Counted from the stretch's first letter, positions 25,115-33,765 are shown. The stretch: 64,000 nucleotides of DNA from Treponema sp. (GCA_017525605.1 JAFXSM010000030.1:186001-250000); one strand, 5' to 3'. Notes: generated by a model from the letters alone, not told the origin. A program made the numbers and translations.

Positions 25115-25909
25115 ATGAGAACGCTGAGATTTTTTTACATGATGCAGATGTCGTTTGAATTTCCGGCCGTTGACCACCATTTTACGCTCAGATGTTTTCC
25201 GCCGAGCGACGCTTGGCAGAAAATCACCGGGGAGAATGTGGAAATCAGCCCGAACAAGTTCATCTCAAGCCAGACGGATTCTTTTTCCAACCGGTGCGTG
25301 TACGGAAAATCCTCGTCACCGCACAATCAGTTTTCGGTTGAGGTCGGAGGTGTCGCGGAAGTCTACGGCACGAATCCGCTCTCTTCCGGCGACGAAAATG
25401 AATCTCCGTTCAGATATCCGACATCCCTGACCCAGTGCGGAAAAAATCTCTGCGATTTCTATGAGAAGACATCATCTTCTTCCTTTCAGAATCTTTCGAA
25501 TTTTCAGAAGGCGGAGTTCCTTATGAATTCGCTTTCTGAAAATTTCAGCTACGTTCCCGGTGTCACCGGCGTGAATACGAGTGCGGAGGAAGCTTTCTGC
25601 CTCGGAAGGGGCGTGTGCCAGGACTATGCGCACATTCTTCTCGCATTGTGCCGGAAAAGCAGGATTCCGTGCAAATATGTCGCCGGCATGATGATTGGCG
25701 AGGGGGCGACCCACGCCTGGACAGAAGTTTTCGAGGACGGAAAATGGCTTCTACTCGACCCGACGCACAACCGCCGCTGCGATGATTCGTATATCGTCTT
25801 TTCTCGCGGACGCGATGCCAGAGACTGCTCGATAAATCAGGGCGTTTTCACGGGCGGTGGAAGACAGACCCAGAAAATCCGTGTTTTTGTGGAGGAAATT
25901 CGGCGATGA
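25115..25909 (+). CDS. Transglutaminase-like cysteine peptidase of the ATP-grasp operon
   Basis: The 264-residue protein has an N-terminal beta domain (about 1-110) and a transglutaminase-like core. The catalytic triad is present: Cys in GRGVCQDYAHI (about 170), His in ATHAWTEVF (about 205) and Asp in LLDPTHNRR (about 220). Members of this group (COG1305) accompany ATP-grasp/alpha-E pairs and are predicted to cleave or exchange the peptide bonds made there. No signal peptide is visible, so it is cytoplasmic. Its stop overlaps the next gene's ATG by four bases, indicating translational coupling. Confidence 0.88.
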   Translation: MRTLRFFYMMQMSFEFPAVDHHFTLRCFPPSDAWQKITGENVEISPNKFISSQTDSFSNRCVYGKSSSPHNQFSVEVGGVAEVYGTNPLSSGDENESPFRYPTSLTQCGKNLCDFYEKTSSSSFQNLSNFQKAEFLMNSLSENFSYVPGVTGVNTSAEEAFCLGRGVCQDYAHILLALCRKSRIPCKYVAGMMIGEGATHAWTEVFEDGKWLLLDPTHNRRCDDSYIVFSRGRDARDCSINQGVFTGGGRQTQKIRVFVEEIRR

Positions 25910-26877
25910 CGGAGAAAATTGTCACTATTGCAAGCGTTCAGCTTCCTGTTGATGAGAAGCTGAAAATCCAGAAGCACAGGCTTTTTCCGAAAAATGAGGA
26001 CGAAATCAAGCTTGAGAAGTCCGGCAGGCGCATTTCCGTTGTGACAGGAATCCACGGCGACGAGCTTGAGGGGCAGTTCGTCTGCTACGAGCTTTCGAAG
26101 CGCATAAAGGAAAAGCCTGAGCTGCTTTCTGGCATCGTTGACATCTATCCTGCGATGAATCCTTTCGGTATCGACAACATCTCGCGCGGAATACCTGCAT
26201 TCGACCTGGACATGAACAGGATTTTTCCCGGCAACGACAACGGCGACATGAACGAGTACATCGCCTCGCAGATTATGAAGGACATGAAGGGAACTTCGCT
26301 CTGTCTTGACATTCATGCGAGCAACATCTTCCTCACTGAAGTTCCGCAAATCAGAATCAACGAGCTTCACAAGGATTTTCTCCTGCCGTATGCGCTCAAG
26401 TCGAACGTCGATTTCATCTGGGTTCACGGAGCAAGCACCGTCCTTGAATCGACTTTCGCATATTCCTTGAATTCCAGAAACGTGAAGACGCTCGTCGTCG
26501 AAATGGGAGTCGGAATGAGAATCACTCCCGAATACGGAAATCAGCTTGTTGACGGAATTTTCTCTCTGATGAAGGAACTCGGAATCTGGCAGGGAGAAGT
26601 TTCCGCCGTCCGAAATCCGATTGTCAGCAATGACTCAAGCGGAAGCGACGTTTGCTATCTGAATGCGCCGTGTTCAGGAATCTTCATCAAGGAAAAAAAT
26701 CACGGAAGCACGGTGAAAAAGGGCGATGTCGTCGGAAAGATAATCCAGCCGCTTACGGGCGAGCTTCTTTCGCTCATAAGGGCGGAGGTGGACGGCTGGC
26801 TTTTCACAATCCGCGAATATCCGATTGTTGAGGAAGGCTCTCTTATGGGGCGAATCTTGAGAGGAGACAGACTTTGA
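25906..26877 (+). CDS. M14 family (AstE/AspA-like) zinc carboxypeptidase/acylase, active-site complete
   Basis: The 323-residue protein has the zinc motif GIHGDELEG (His, Glu, about residues 46-52), the substrate-binding MNRIFPG, the third zinc ligand in CLDIHASN (about 133) and the catalytic Glu in VVEMGVG (about 205). A C-terminal beta-barrel follows (from about 250). Relatives deacylate N-acyl amino acids or trim C-terminal residues. Its coupling to the transglutaminase gene suggests it processes the product of the ATP-grasp/alpha-E pair. It starts at ATG overlapping the upstream stop. It is a paralogue of the next gene. Confidence 0.85.
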   Translation: MTEKIVTIASVQLPVDEKLKIQKHRLFPKNEDEIKLEKSGRRISVVTGIHGDELEGQFVCYELSKRIKEKPELLSGIVDIYPAMNPFGIDNISRGIPAFDLDMNRIFPGNDNGDMNEYIASQIMKDMKGTSLCLDIHASNIFLTEVPQIRINELHKDFLLPYALKSNVDFIWVHGASTVLESTFAYSLNSRNVKTLVVEMGVGMRITPEYGNQLVDGIFSLMKELGIWQGEVSAVRNPIVSNDSSGSDVCYLNAPCSGIFIKEKNHGSTVKKGDVVGKIIQPLTGELLSLIRAEVDGWLFTIREYPIVEEGSLMGRILRGDRL

Positions 26878-27809
26878 AAGAAGAAACTTTATACGAAATA
26901 AAAGGCTTGTACCGCGATGATTTCAGAATCAGAGGTTTCAGATTCGGCTCTGGTGAAAAATCCGTCTGCGTCGTCGGCTCTATGCGCGGAAACGAGTATC
27001 AGCAGGTCTTCACATGCTCGCATCTAATCGAGCGTCTAAAATCCCTTGAAGAAAAAGGCAGAATCCGCGGCGGAAATGAAATCCTCGTCATTCCGTGCGC
27101 GAATCCGTATTCGATGAACGTAAAGAAACGCTTCTGGACAATCGACAACACCGACATAAACAGAATGTTCCCCGGCTACAATCTGGGGGAGACGACGCAG
27201 AGAATTGCCGACGGCATTTTCAATAGCGTGAAGGACTACAAAATCGGAATTCAGTTTGCGTCGTTCTACATGAGCGGAAATTTCGTTCCGCAGGTCCGCA
27301 TGATGAAAACCGGTCGCGAGAATACGGAGCTTGCACGTCAGTTCGGGCTTCCCTACGTCGTTCTTCACAATCCGCGTCCGTTCGACACTGCCACGCTCAA
27401 CTACAACTGGCAGATTTGGGAGACCGATGCTTTTTCCGTCTACACGACCAGCACGAGCGCAATCAACAGAAAAAGTGCAGATTCAGCGGTGGAGGCTGTT
27501 CTCAATTTTCTTTCGAAGCAGGGGATAATCGAATACAAGGGCTACGAGGGCTATATTTCGCGCGTCGTCGAAAACAATGATTTCATAAACGTCCGCTCCG
27601 AATTCGCGGGATTTTTCGAGCGTTTTGTGGAAGCAGGCGAAAAAGTCAGGAAGAATCAGGTTCTCGCGGAAATCACCGAGCCGTACACGGCGGAAGTCCT
27701 GCAGGAAATACGCGCGCCTGAGAACGGAATAATCGCATTTGCGCACAATGAAATTTTAATCTATCAGAATGCTGCCGTGTTCAAGATTATAAAGGACATC
27801 GACGGCTGA
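26874..27809 (+). CDS. M14-fold paralogue lacking zinc and catalytic residues
   Basis: This 311-residue protein aligns with the preceding gene along its length (VGSMRGNEYQQ against TGIHGDELEGQ, DINRMFPG against DMNRIFPG). The zinc-binding His of HGDE is Arg, the second zinc His (DIHAS) is Phe in IQFASF, and the catalytic Glu of VVEMG is replaced within YTTSTSA. The substrate Arg in NRMFPG and the C-terminal barrel are kept. It is therefore probably a binding or regulatory pseudoenzyme, perhaps forming a heterodimer with its neighbour. TTG start overlaps the upstream stop by four bases. A T-rich hairpin ends the operon. Confidence 0.8.
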   Translation: MKEETLYEIKGLYRDDFRIRGFRFGSGEKSVCVVGSMRGNEYQQVFTCSHLIERLKSLEEKGRIRGGNEILVIPCANPYSMNVKKRFWTIDNTDINRMFPGYNLGETTQRIADGIFNSVKDYKIGIQFASFYMSGNFVPQVRMMKTGRENTELARQFGLPYVVLHNPRPFDTATLNYNWQIWETDAFSVYTTSTSAINRKSADSAVEAVLNFLSKQGIIEYKGYEGYISRVVENNDFINVRSEFAGFFERFVEAGEKVRKNQVLAEITEPYTAEVLQEIRAPENGIIAFAHNEILIYQNAAVFKIIKDIDG

Positions 27810-27843
27810 TTTTTTTTTGAGTCGCCGTGCATATGTATTTTTG

Positions 27844-27889
27844 AAGGGAAACTTCCGAGAAAACATCTCCGAAAGTCTCCCTTTTTTTT
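27844..27889. terminator. Terminator between the ATP-grasp operon and ptsI
   Basis: AGGGAAACTTCCGAGA and TCTCCGAAAGTCTCCCT pair with small mismatches and precede eight T. It closes the plus-strand operon. The A-rich left side is weak, so any role for the convergent ptsI is uncertain. Confidence 0.65.
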
Positions 27890-27910
27890 CGGATTTTCGT
27901 TCAGCCGATT

Positions 27911-29527
27911 CTACTCAATCGACCTGATTTTGTCTCTGAGCGCGAGGATTCTTGACGGCGAGACCGAAAGCTCGTCGATTCCCATCTTTACGAATTTCTC
28001 CGTCAGTTCCAAATCCGCGCCGAGTTCTCCGCAGATTCCGACCCAGCAGCCGTGTTTGTGGCCGTTTTCGATTGTCATCTGAATCTCTTTGAGGATTGCA
28101 GGGTGGTGCGCGTCGTAGAAACTTTCGAGCTTTGAATTCTGCCTGTCGATTGCGAGCGTGTACTGCGTCAGGTCGTTCGTTCCGATTGAGAAGAAATCGA
28201 CTTCCTGCGCAAGCTCCTCGCTCATCATTACGGCCGCCGGTGTCTCAATCATGATTCCCTGCTCGACGTTGCCGTAAGGGATGTTCTCTTTGTTGAGCGA
28301 ATAGCACACGTCAGCTGAAATCTTCTTGATTCTGCGCACTTCATCGACCGAGATAATCATCGGGTACATTATCGCGATGTTGCCGAATGCCGAAGCCCTG
28401 TAAATCGCCCTCAGCTGCGTCTTGAACAAATCAGGGCGGTCAAGGCAGATTCTGATTGCGCGGAATCCCATCGCAGGATTCTCTTCTTTTTCAAGATTGA
28501 AATAATCAGCCTGTTTGTCCGCACCGATGTCGAGAGTTCTGATTATGACTTTCTTGCCGTTCATTTTCCGAGCGACATTTTTGTATGCGACGAACTGCTC
28601 TTCTTCCGTCGGGTAAGTGTGACGGCCGAGATAGAGGAATTCGCTCCTGAAAAGTCCGATTCCTTCCGCGTCGTTTTCGATTGCCGGATATGCGTCCTCG
28701 ACCGAGCCGATGTTCGCGTATACGTTTATTTTTCTTCCGCTCTTTGTGACCGATTCTTTTCCCTTGAGCTGCTGCAAAAGCTCAAGTTTCGCCATTGCTT
28801 CTTTCTGGCGTTTTTCTTTCTCTGAAAGAACTTCCGCGTCAGGTTCGATAATCAGCTCGCCTGTGAAGCCGTCCACGACCGCAAGTTTTCCGTCCCATTC
28901 GGAATCCAAGATTACGCCTGTGAGTGCCGGAATGTTCATCGTTCGCGCAAGAATCGCCGTGTGCGACTGCGACGAGCCGTATTTCGTGACGAATGCGAGG
29001 ACTTTCGATTTGTCGAGAGCGACAGTTTCCGCTGGCGTAAGGTCGTCCGCGCAAAGAATCTGCTTTTCGTCGGCAGAAATCCCTCCGTTTTCATCTCCGT
29101 CGCACAGCACTTTGATGATTCTCTGCGCAACGTCCTTGATGTCGGCAGAGCGCGCTTTCATGTATTCGTCGTCCATCTGCGAGAAAATCTGGCTGATTGT
29201 CTCTCCGCTCTGGAAAACTGCGTACTCCGCGTTCGCCTTTTCGTCGTTGATAAAAGAATAAACACTGTCGGTAAAATCATCGTCGCCGATAAGCATTGAC
29301 TGGACATCAAAAATGGCGGCAGCTTCTTCGCCAACTTCGTCAATCGCCTTCTTGAAAATGTCCTGCAGCTGCTGGACGGCAATGTCCCGCGCCTTGTTGT
29401 AACGTTCGATTTCAGCCGCGCTGTCCTCAACGGTGTGGAGTGACGTGTCGTAGCAGACCTTCTTGAGAATTTTGATTTTTCCTATGGCAATGCCTTTGTA
29501 AATTGATTTTCCGTTGTATCTTTTCAT
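27911..29527 (-). CDS. ptsI: PTS phosphoenolpyruvate-protein phosphotransferase (enzyme I)
   Basis: The 538-residue protein has the phospho-His domain with YGSSQSHTAILAR (His about 187) and the PEP-binding barrel with GLFRSEFLYLGR, NPAMGFRAIRICLD and the catalytic FSIGTNDLTQY and GICGELGAD blocks. It transfers phosphate from PEP to HPr. The ATG at 29527 (MKRYNGKSIYKGI) is chosen over an upstream ATG. TTGACA-18-TATCAT ends six bases before 29527, predicting a leaderless mRNA. It is divergent from the fructose operon, whose last gene encodes HPr. Confidence 0.95.
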   Translation of the reverse strand: MKRYNGKSIYKGIAIGKIKILKKVCYDTSLHTVEDSAAEIERYNKARDIAVQQLQDIFKKAIDEVGEEAAAIFDVQSMLIGDDDFTDSVYSFINDEKANAEYAVFQSGETISQIFSQMDDEYMKARSADIKDVAQRIIKVLCDGDENGGISADEKQILCADDLTPAETVALDKSKVLAFVTKYGSSQSHTAILARTMNIPALTGVILDSEWDGKLAVVDGFTGELIIEPDAEVLSEKEKRQKEAMAKLELLQQLKGKESVTKSGRKINVYANIGSVEDAYPAIENDAEGIGLFRSEFLYLGRHTYPTEEEQFVAYKNVARKMNGKKVIIRTLDIGADKQADYFNLEKEENPAMGFRAIRICLDRPDLFKTQLRAIYRASAFGNIAIMYPMIISVDEVRRIKKISADVCYSLNKENIPYGNVEQGIMIETPAAVMMSEELAQEVDFFSIGTNDLTQYTLAIDRQNSKLESFYDAHHPAILKEIQMTIENGHKHGCWVGICGELGADLELTEKFVKMGIDELSVSPSRILALRDKIRSIE

Positions 29528-29533
29528 TCTTTT

Positions 29534-29563
29534 ATGATAATTCCCGAAAATGCAGATTGTCAA
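29534..29563 (-). promoter_or_regulatory. Promoter predicting a leaderless ptsI mRNA
   Basis: Perfect TTGACA (29563-29558), 18 bases, TATCAT (29539-29534), then six bases to the ATG. Confidence 0.6.
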
Positions 29564-29579
29564 ATATAAAATGACTGAT

Positions 29580-29641
29580 TTTGACGGAATTTAATAAAAT
29601 TTTTGAAAATTCTGAAAGTTTGTGATTGACTTTGACAGAAT
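29580..29641 (+). promoter_or_regulatory. Direct repeats TTTGACRGAAT, candidate FruR operator
   Basis: TTTGACGGAAT at 29580-29590 and TTTGACAGAAT at 29631-29641 are 51 bases apart in the ptsI-deoR intergenic region. The second overlaps the fru promoter spacer and the first lies near the ptsI -35. A DeoR-type regulator binding both could loop DNA and control both directions. Confidence 0.45.
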
Positions 29642-29654
29642 ACGGTTTTACACT
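29626..29654 (+). promoter_or_regulatory. Promoter of the fructose operon
   Basis: TTGACT (29626-29631), 17 bases, TACACT (29649-29654). It drives the DeoR-type regulator and the fru genes with a leader of about 75 bases. Confidence 0.55.
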
Positions 29655-29737
29655 TTGAAAAATAACGAACTAATGAATCGAAAATGAATGACAATAAAAG
29701 TCAAAAATAATTTGAAAACAAATTAGAGGAGAAGAAA

Positions 29738-30496
29738 ATGCTGTCGGAGGAACGTCAGGGAAAAATCGTCAATCTTGTGAACGAGAACAAGAGCATGTCG
29801 ATTCAGATGCTGATGAACGCGCTGGACGCTTCCGAGTCCACGATTCGAAGGGATTTGGGCGAACTCGACAAGCAGGGGCTGCTCGAAAAAGTGTATGGCG
29901 GCGCGATTGCGAAGGACCAGACATTTTCAGGCAAGGACGAGAGCGTAAAAAGCAGGTCAGGGCTGCACCGCGAGGAAAAAATCGCAATCGCAAAATACGC
30001 TGCTTCCCTCATCAATGACGACGATTTCGTCTACATCGATGCGGGAACGACGACAGAGTGCATGATTCCGTTCATCACCGCGAAAAAGGCGACGTTCGTC
30101 ACAAACGGTTTTTCGCACGCAAGGAAACTTTCGGAGGCGGGATTCTTGACTTACATTCTCGGCGGCGAGGTGAAATTTCCGACCGAGGCAGTTGTCGGGG
30201 AAGAGGCGGTTTTTCTTCTATTTAAGTATCACTTTACGAAAGGATTCTGGGGCACGAACGGAATAAGCAGGTCGAGCGGATTCAGCACGCCTGACATAAA
30301 AGAGGCTCTGATTAAGCAGATGTCGATGAGCCGCACGAACAAAAAATATGTTCTCGGAGATTCGAGCAAATTCTCAAGCATTTCATGCGTGACGTTCGCT
30401 GAATTTTCCGATGCAACTGTGATTACGTCGGAGCTGGATGAAAATTTCAGCGCATATCGTTCTTATAAAAACATTGTGGAGGTAAAAGAGCAGTGA
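29738..30496 (+). CDS. fruR: DeoR family transcriptional regulator of the fructose operon
   Basis: The 252-residue protein has a DeoR winged-helix domain (about 3-57: RQGKIVNLVNENKSMSIQML, ESTIRRDLGELDKQG) and the DeoR sugar-phosphate sensor domain (about 75-235: DAGTTTECM, GTNGIS). DeoR proteins of this type respond to fructose-1-phosphate or related sugar phosphates. AGGAG nine bases upstream supports the ATG. Its stop overlaps the GTG of fruK. It likely binds the TTTGACRGAAT repeats upstream. The symbol follows context rather than direct proof. Confidence 0.85.
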   Translation: MLSEERQGKIVNLVNENKSMSIQMLMNALDASESTIRRDLGELDKQGLLEKVYGGAIAKDQTFSGKDESVKSRSGLHREEKIAIAKYAASLINDDDFVYIDAGTTTECMIPFITAKKATFVTNGFSHARKLSEAGFLTYILGGEVKFPTEAVVGEEAVFLLFKYHFTKGFWGTNGISRSSGFSTPDIKEALIKQMSMSRTNKKYVLGDSSKFSSISCVTFAEFSDATVITSELDENFSAYRSYKNIVEVKEQ

Positions 30497-31398
30497 TTTA
30501 TACGCTTACGGTGAATCCTTCGTTGGATTACATAGTCGATGTCGAGAAATTCAAGACGGGCGAAGTCAACAGAACAAAACACGAGCAGATTTTTGCGGGC
30601 GGAAAAGGAATAAATGTTTCGATTGTCCTCAAGAATCTCGGAATTGAGAACAAGGCACTCGGTTTTACGGCCGGCTTCACGGGCAACCAAATCGAGCTGA
30701 TGCTCAAAGAAAAGGGCGTTGACACAGATTTCATTCACATCAAAGACGGGCTTTCAAGAATCAACATAAAGCTCCGCTCCGACAAGGAATCTGAAATCAA
30801 CGGAATCGGGCCTGCAATCCAGAAATCCGACATCGATTCGCTTTTCGAAAAACTCGACAAACTTTCCGAGAACGACACGCTTGTCCTTGCGGGGAGCATT
30901 CCTGCAACGCTTCCGCAGAGTTTTTACAGCGACATAATGGCACGTTTGCAGGACAAAAAAGTGCGGTTCGTAGTCGATGCGACGAAAGACTTGCTCAAGA
31001 AGTCGCTGGAGTACAAGCCGTTCATGGTGAAACCGAACAACCACGAGCTCGGCGAAATCTTCGGCGTGGAGCTTAAGACTCGCGAGGAAGTCGTTCCGTA
31101 CGCGCTCGAATTCCGCAAAATGGGCGCGCAGAACGTCCTCGTTTCGATGGCGGGCGAGGGGGCGGTTCTTGCGGCGGCGGACGGAAAAGTCTACATGCAC
31201 GAAGCTCCTGAGTGCAAACTCGTCAATTCGGTTGGTGCCGGTGACTCGATGGTTGCCGGATTCATCACTGGTTTCATAAACAGCGGCTCTTACGAGGAAG
31301 CTCTCAAGATGGGACTTTGCACCGGCACAGCCAGCGCGGGGTTGGAAGAGCTTGCAACGAAAGCCGACGTTGAAGAAGTTTTGAAAAGATTTTCATAA
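30493..31398 (+). CDS. fruK: 1-phosphofructokinase (PfkB family)
   Basis: The 301-residue PfkB-family kinase has the substrate Gly-Gly motif FAGGKGINVSIVLKNLG (about residue 36) and the catalytic Asp in SVGAGDSMVAGF (about 247). Position between deoR and the fructose EII gene argues for fructose-1-phosphate as substrate rather than tagatose-6-phosphate. GTG start overlaps the upstream stop by four bases, with GGAGG eight bases before it. Confidence 0.92.
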   Translation: MIYTLTVNPSLDYIVDVEKFKTGEVNRTKHEQIFAGGKGINVSIVLKNLGIENKALGFTAGFTGNQIELMLKEKGVDTDFIHIKDGLSRINIKLRSDKESEINGIGPAIQKSDIDSLFEKLDKLSENDTLVLAGSIPATLPQSFYSDIMARLQDKKVRFVVDATKDLLKKSLEYKPFMVKPNNHELGEIFGVELKTREEVVPYALEFRKMGAQNVLVSMAGEGAVLAAADGKVYMHEAPECKLVNSVGAGDSMVAGFITGFINSGSYEEALKMGLCTGTASAGLEELATKADVEEVLKRFS

Positions 31399-31422
31399 GT
31401 AATAGATAATTTAGGAGGATTT

Positions 31423-33312
31423 ATGAGAATTAGAGATTTGCTGAACCCTGTTTGTATCAAACTGAACGGACAGGCAAAGGACAAAGCTGATGTCATCGAG
31501 CAGATGGTTGCTCTCATGGCAAAGAGCGGAAACATTTCCGACATCGATGTTTACCACAAAGGAGTTCTCGCTCGTGAAGAAGAGAGCACCACTGCTGTCG
31601 GAGAGGGAATTGCGATTCCTCACTGCAAGAGCGATTCCGTAAAGGCACCGTGCCTTGCCGCAATGACGCTCCCTGCAGGCGTTGATTATGACGCACCTGA
31701 CGGCGACCCTGTAAAAGTGATTTTCCTTATTGCTGCACCAAATTCAAAAGACAATGTTCACATCGACGTTTTGAGCAAACTCTCGGTTCTCCTTTTGGAC
31801 GAGACTTTTGCGGCAAACCTTCTGAAAGCTGCTTCCGTTGAAGAATTCCTTTCTATAGTCGATGCTGCCGAATCTGCAAAAGACGCTGCTGACCGTGCGG
31901 AGAAGAAGGGCGTTGCGCTTCCTGATGTTCTTGCTGTCACTGCTTGCCCGACTGGAATCGCGCACACTTACATGGCGGAAGAGAATCTCAAGAAGGCGGC
32001 GAAAAATGCCGGCGTGTCAATAAAAATCGAGACTCGCGGTTCTTCAGGAACGAAAAACGAGCTTACTGCTGACGAAATCGCCGCAGCAAAAGCAATCATC
32101 GTCGCTGCCGATGTAAATGTCCCGATGGGAAGATTCAACGGCAGGAAAGTAATCCAGTGCCGCGTCTCAGACGGAATCAACAAGAGCGACGAGCTTGTCG
32201 CAAAAGCAAAAGCCGGTGATGCACCAGTGTTCACCGCAACCGAAGGCGAATCTTCATCTGAAAAGAAATCTGCTGGCGGCTCTGTCTACAAGCATCTTAT
32301 GACGGGCGTTTCGCACATGCTTCCGTTCGTTGTTGGCGGCGGTATTCTCATCGCGCTTGCATTCCTCTTCGACGGTATCTACTGCAAGATGAACGGAATC
32401 ACTCCTGACGGCACGTTCGGCTCAATGCTTCCGATTTCCGCATTCCTCAAGGGAAAAGTCGGCGGTGTCGCGTTCGGCTTCATGCTTCCTGTCCTTGCTG
32501 GTTTCATCGCGTTCAGTATTGCTGACCGTCCTGGTCTTGCAGTCGGCTTCCTCGGCGGAGCGATGGCTGCAAACGGAACTTCAGGCTTCCTCGGCGCACT
32601 CGTCGCAGGATTCTTTGCTGGTTACACTTGCCTCCTTCTCAAAAAGGCGTTCTCATCAATGCCAAAGAGCCTCGACGGACTCAAGCCGGTTCTCATCTAT
32701 CCTCTCATCGGTATGCTCATCGTCGGTCTCGGAATGAATTTCATCGTCGAGCCTGTAGTCGGAACAATCAACGGCTGGATGAACGATGCGCTCAAATATC
32801 TGAACGGAACAAACGCTGTTGTCATTCTCGGTCTCATCGTTGCAGGAATGATGGCTGTCGATATGGGCGGTCCTGTCAACAAGGCTGCTTACGTTTTCGC
32901 AACTGGTATGCTCGCAGAAGGACACTACAACATCATGGCTGCCGTAATGATTGGCGGTATGGTTCCTCCGATTGCAATCGCTGCCGCAACTCTCATCTTC
33001 AAGAACAAATTCACTGCTGAGGAAAGAAAGGCAGGCCCTGTCAACTTCGTCATGGGTGCCGCATTCATTACAGAGGGTGCGATTCCGTATGCCGCAGCTG
33101 ACCCTGCTCACGTCCTTCCTGCTTGTATCGTCGGAAGTGCGCTTGCCGGTGCTCTTTCTATGGCATTCAAATGTACTCTCATGGCACCACACGGCGGAGT
33201 CTTCGTATTCCCTGTCGTCGGAAATCCTGTGATGTACGTTGTCGCATTGCTCATCGGTTCTGCAGTCGGCTGTCTCTTGCTCGGACTTCTCAAGAAGAAC
33301 GTCGAAGAATAA
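31423..33312 (+). CDS. fruA: PTS fructose transporter EIIABC
   Basis: The 629-residue fusion carries EIIA (about 1-145, phospho-His in GIAIPHCKS), EIIB (about 165-260, phospho-Cys in TACPTGIAHTYMAEE) and EIIC (about 285-625, eight or more membrane segments, with GGPVNKAAYVFATGM and TEGAIPYAAADP). The A-B-C order is the usual fused fructose permease. It imports fructose as fructose-1-phosphate for fruK. AGGAGG eight bases upstream fixes the ATG. HPr follows 74 bases later. Confidence 0.95.
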   Translation: MRIRDLLNPVCIKLNGQAKDKADVIEQMVALMAKSGNISDIDVYHKGVLAREEESTTAVGEGIAIPHCKSDSVKAPCLAAMTLPAGVDYDAPDGDPVKVIFLIAAPNSKDNVHIDVLSKLSVLLLDETFAANLLKAASVEEFLSIVDAAESAKDAADRAEKKGVALPDVLAVTACPTGIAHTYMAEENLKKAAKNAGVSIKIETRGSSGTKNELTADEIAAAKAIIVAADVNVPMGRFNGRKVIQCRVSDGINKSDELVAKAKAGDAPVFTATEGESSSEKKSAGGSVYKHLMTGVSHMLPFVVGGGILIALAFLFDGIYCKMNGITPDGTFGSMLPISAFLKGKVGGVAFGFMLPVLAGFIAFSIADRPGLAVGFLGGAMAANGTSGFLGALVAGFFAGYTCLLLKKAFSSMPKSLDGLKPVLIYPLIGMLIVGLGMNFIVEPVVGTINGWMNDALKYLNGTNAVVILGLIVAGMMAVDMGGPVNKAAYVFATGMLAEGHYNIMAAVMIGGMVPPIAIAAATLIFKNKFTAEERKAGPVNFVMGAAFITEGAIPYAAADPAHVLPACIVGSALAGALSMAFKCTLMAPHGGVFVFPVVGNPVMYVVALLIGSAVGCLLLGLLKKNVEE

Positions 33313-33386
33313 ATTTGCACGTCAGGTTTTCTTGGAATAAACTTGAAAATCATGACCAATAATTCTTTTTTGTAAGGAGTTTAATA

Positions 33387-33644
33387 ATGAAGAAATTCGA
33401 TTATACAATCACAGACCCGCTTGGAATCCACGCTCGCCCGGGCGGAGAAATCATGAAGTTCGCGAAGGGCTTTTCTTCCGCAATCAAATTCGAGTGCAAC
33501 GGAAAAACCGCTGATGCAAAGCGTCTCATCGCCGTGATGAGCCTCGGCGCAAAGCAGGGGCACGTTCTTTCCGTGACAATCGAAGGCGAGGACGAAGACA
33601 CAGCCGCAGAAAAACTCGAAGCTTTCCTGAAAGAAAAACTGTAG
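33387..33644 (+). CDS. ptsH: Phosphocarrier HPr lacking the regulatory Ser46
   Basis: The 85-residue HPr has the active-site His in GIHARPGGEI (about residue 15). At the Ser46 position of Bacillus HPr (K-S-I-M-G-V-M-S-L-G) this protein has K-R-L-I-A-V-M-S-L-G, so HPr kinase cannot act there. It is last in the fru operon. AAGGAG lies eight bases upstream. A cloverleaf-like terminator follows. Phosphate should pass from the divergent EI to this HPr and then to FruA. Confidence 0.92.
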   Translation: MKKFDYTITDPLGIHARPGGEIMKFAKGFSSAIKFECNGKTADAKRLIAVMSLGAKQGHVLSVTIEGEDEDTAAEKLEAFLKEKL

Positions 33645-33682
33645 CCTAAATATCGAGTTTTATCAGAAAGCATTTTTTTTAG

Positions 33683-33765
33683 ACAAACGGATTTGTTCGC
33701 GATTAACATCGCTCACTTAAAAAGTGAAGGGCGTTAGCCCTGAACAAATCCGTTTGTTTTTTTTT
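33683..33765 (+). terminator. Perfect four-way-junction (cloverleaf) terminator after ptsH
   Basis: A perfect 16-bp closing stem (33683-33698 / 33742-33757) encloses three adjoining hairpins with no unpaired base between them. They are GCGAT-TAAC-ATCGC (33699-33712), TCACTT-AAA-AAGTGA (33713-33727) and AGGGC-GTTA-GCCCT (33728-33741). The loops TAAC and GTTA are complementary and could kiss. Eight T follow. It ends the fru operon and probably the convergent 33770 gene too. Confidence 0.85.

Noticed and set aside
32656..33192. 178-codon minus-strand frame across fruA
   Set aside because: Low-complexity His/Ser/Asp-rich translation opposite the EIIC domain; a shadow frame with no start signal.
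33683..33765. A tRNA gene at the cloverleaf after ptsH
   Set aside because: Arm lengths, the missing T-loop sequence and the 16-bp closing stem do not fit a tRNA; the T run marks a terminator.
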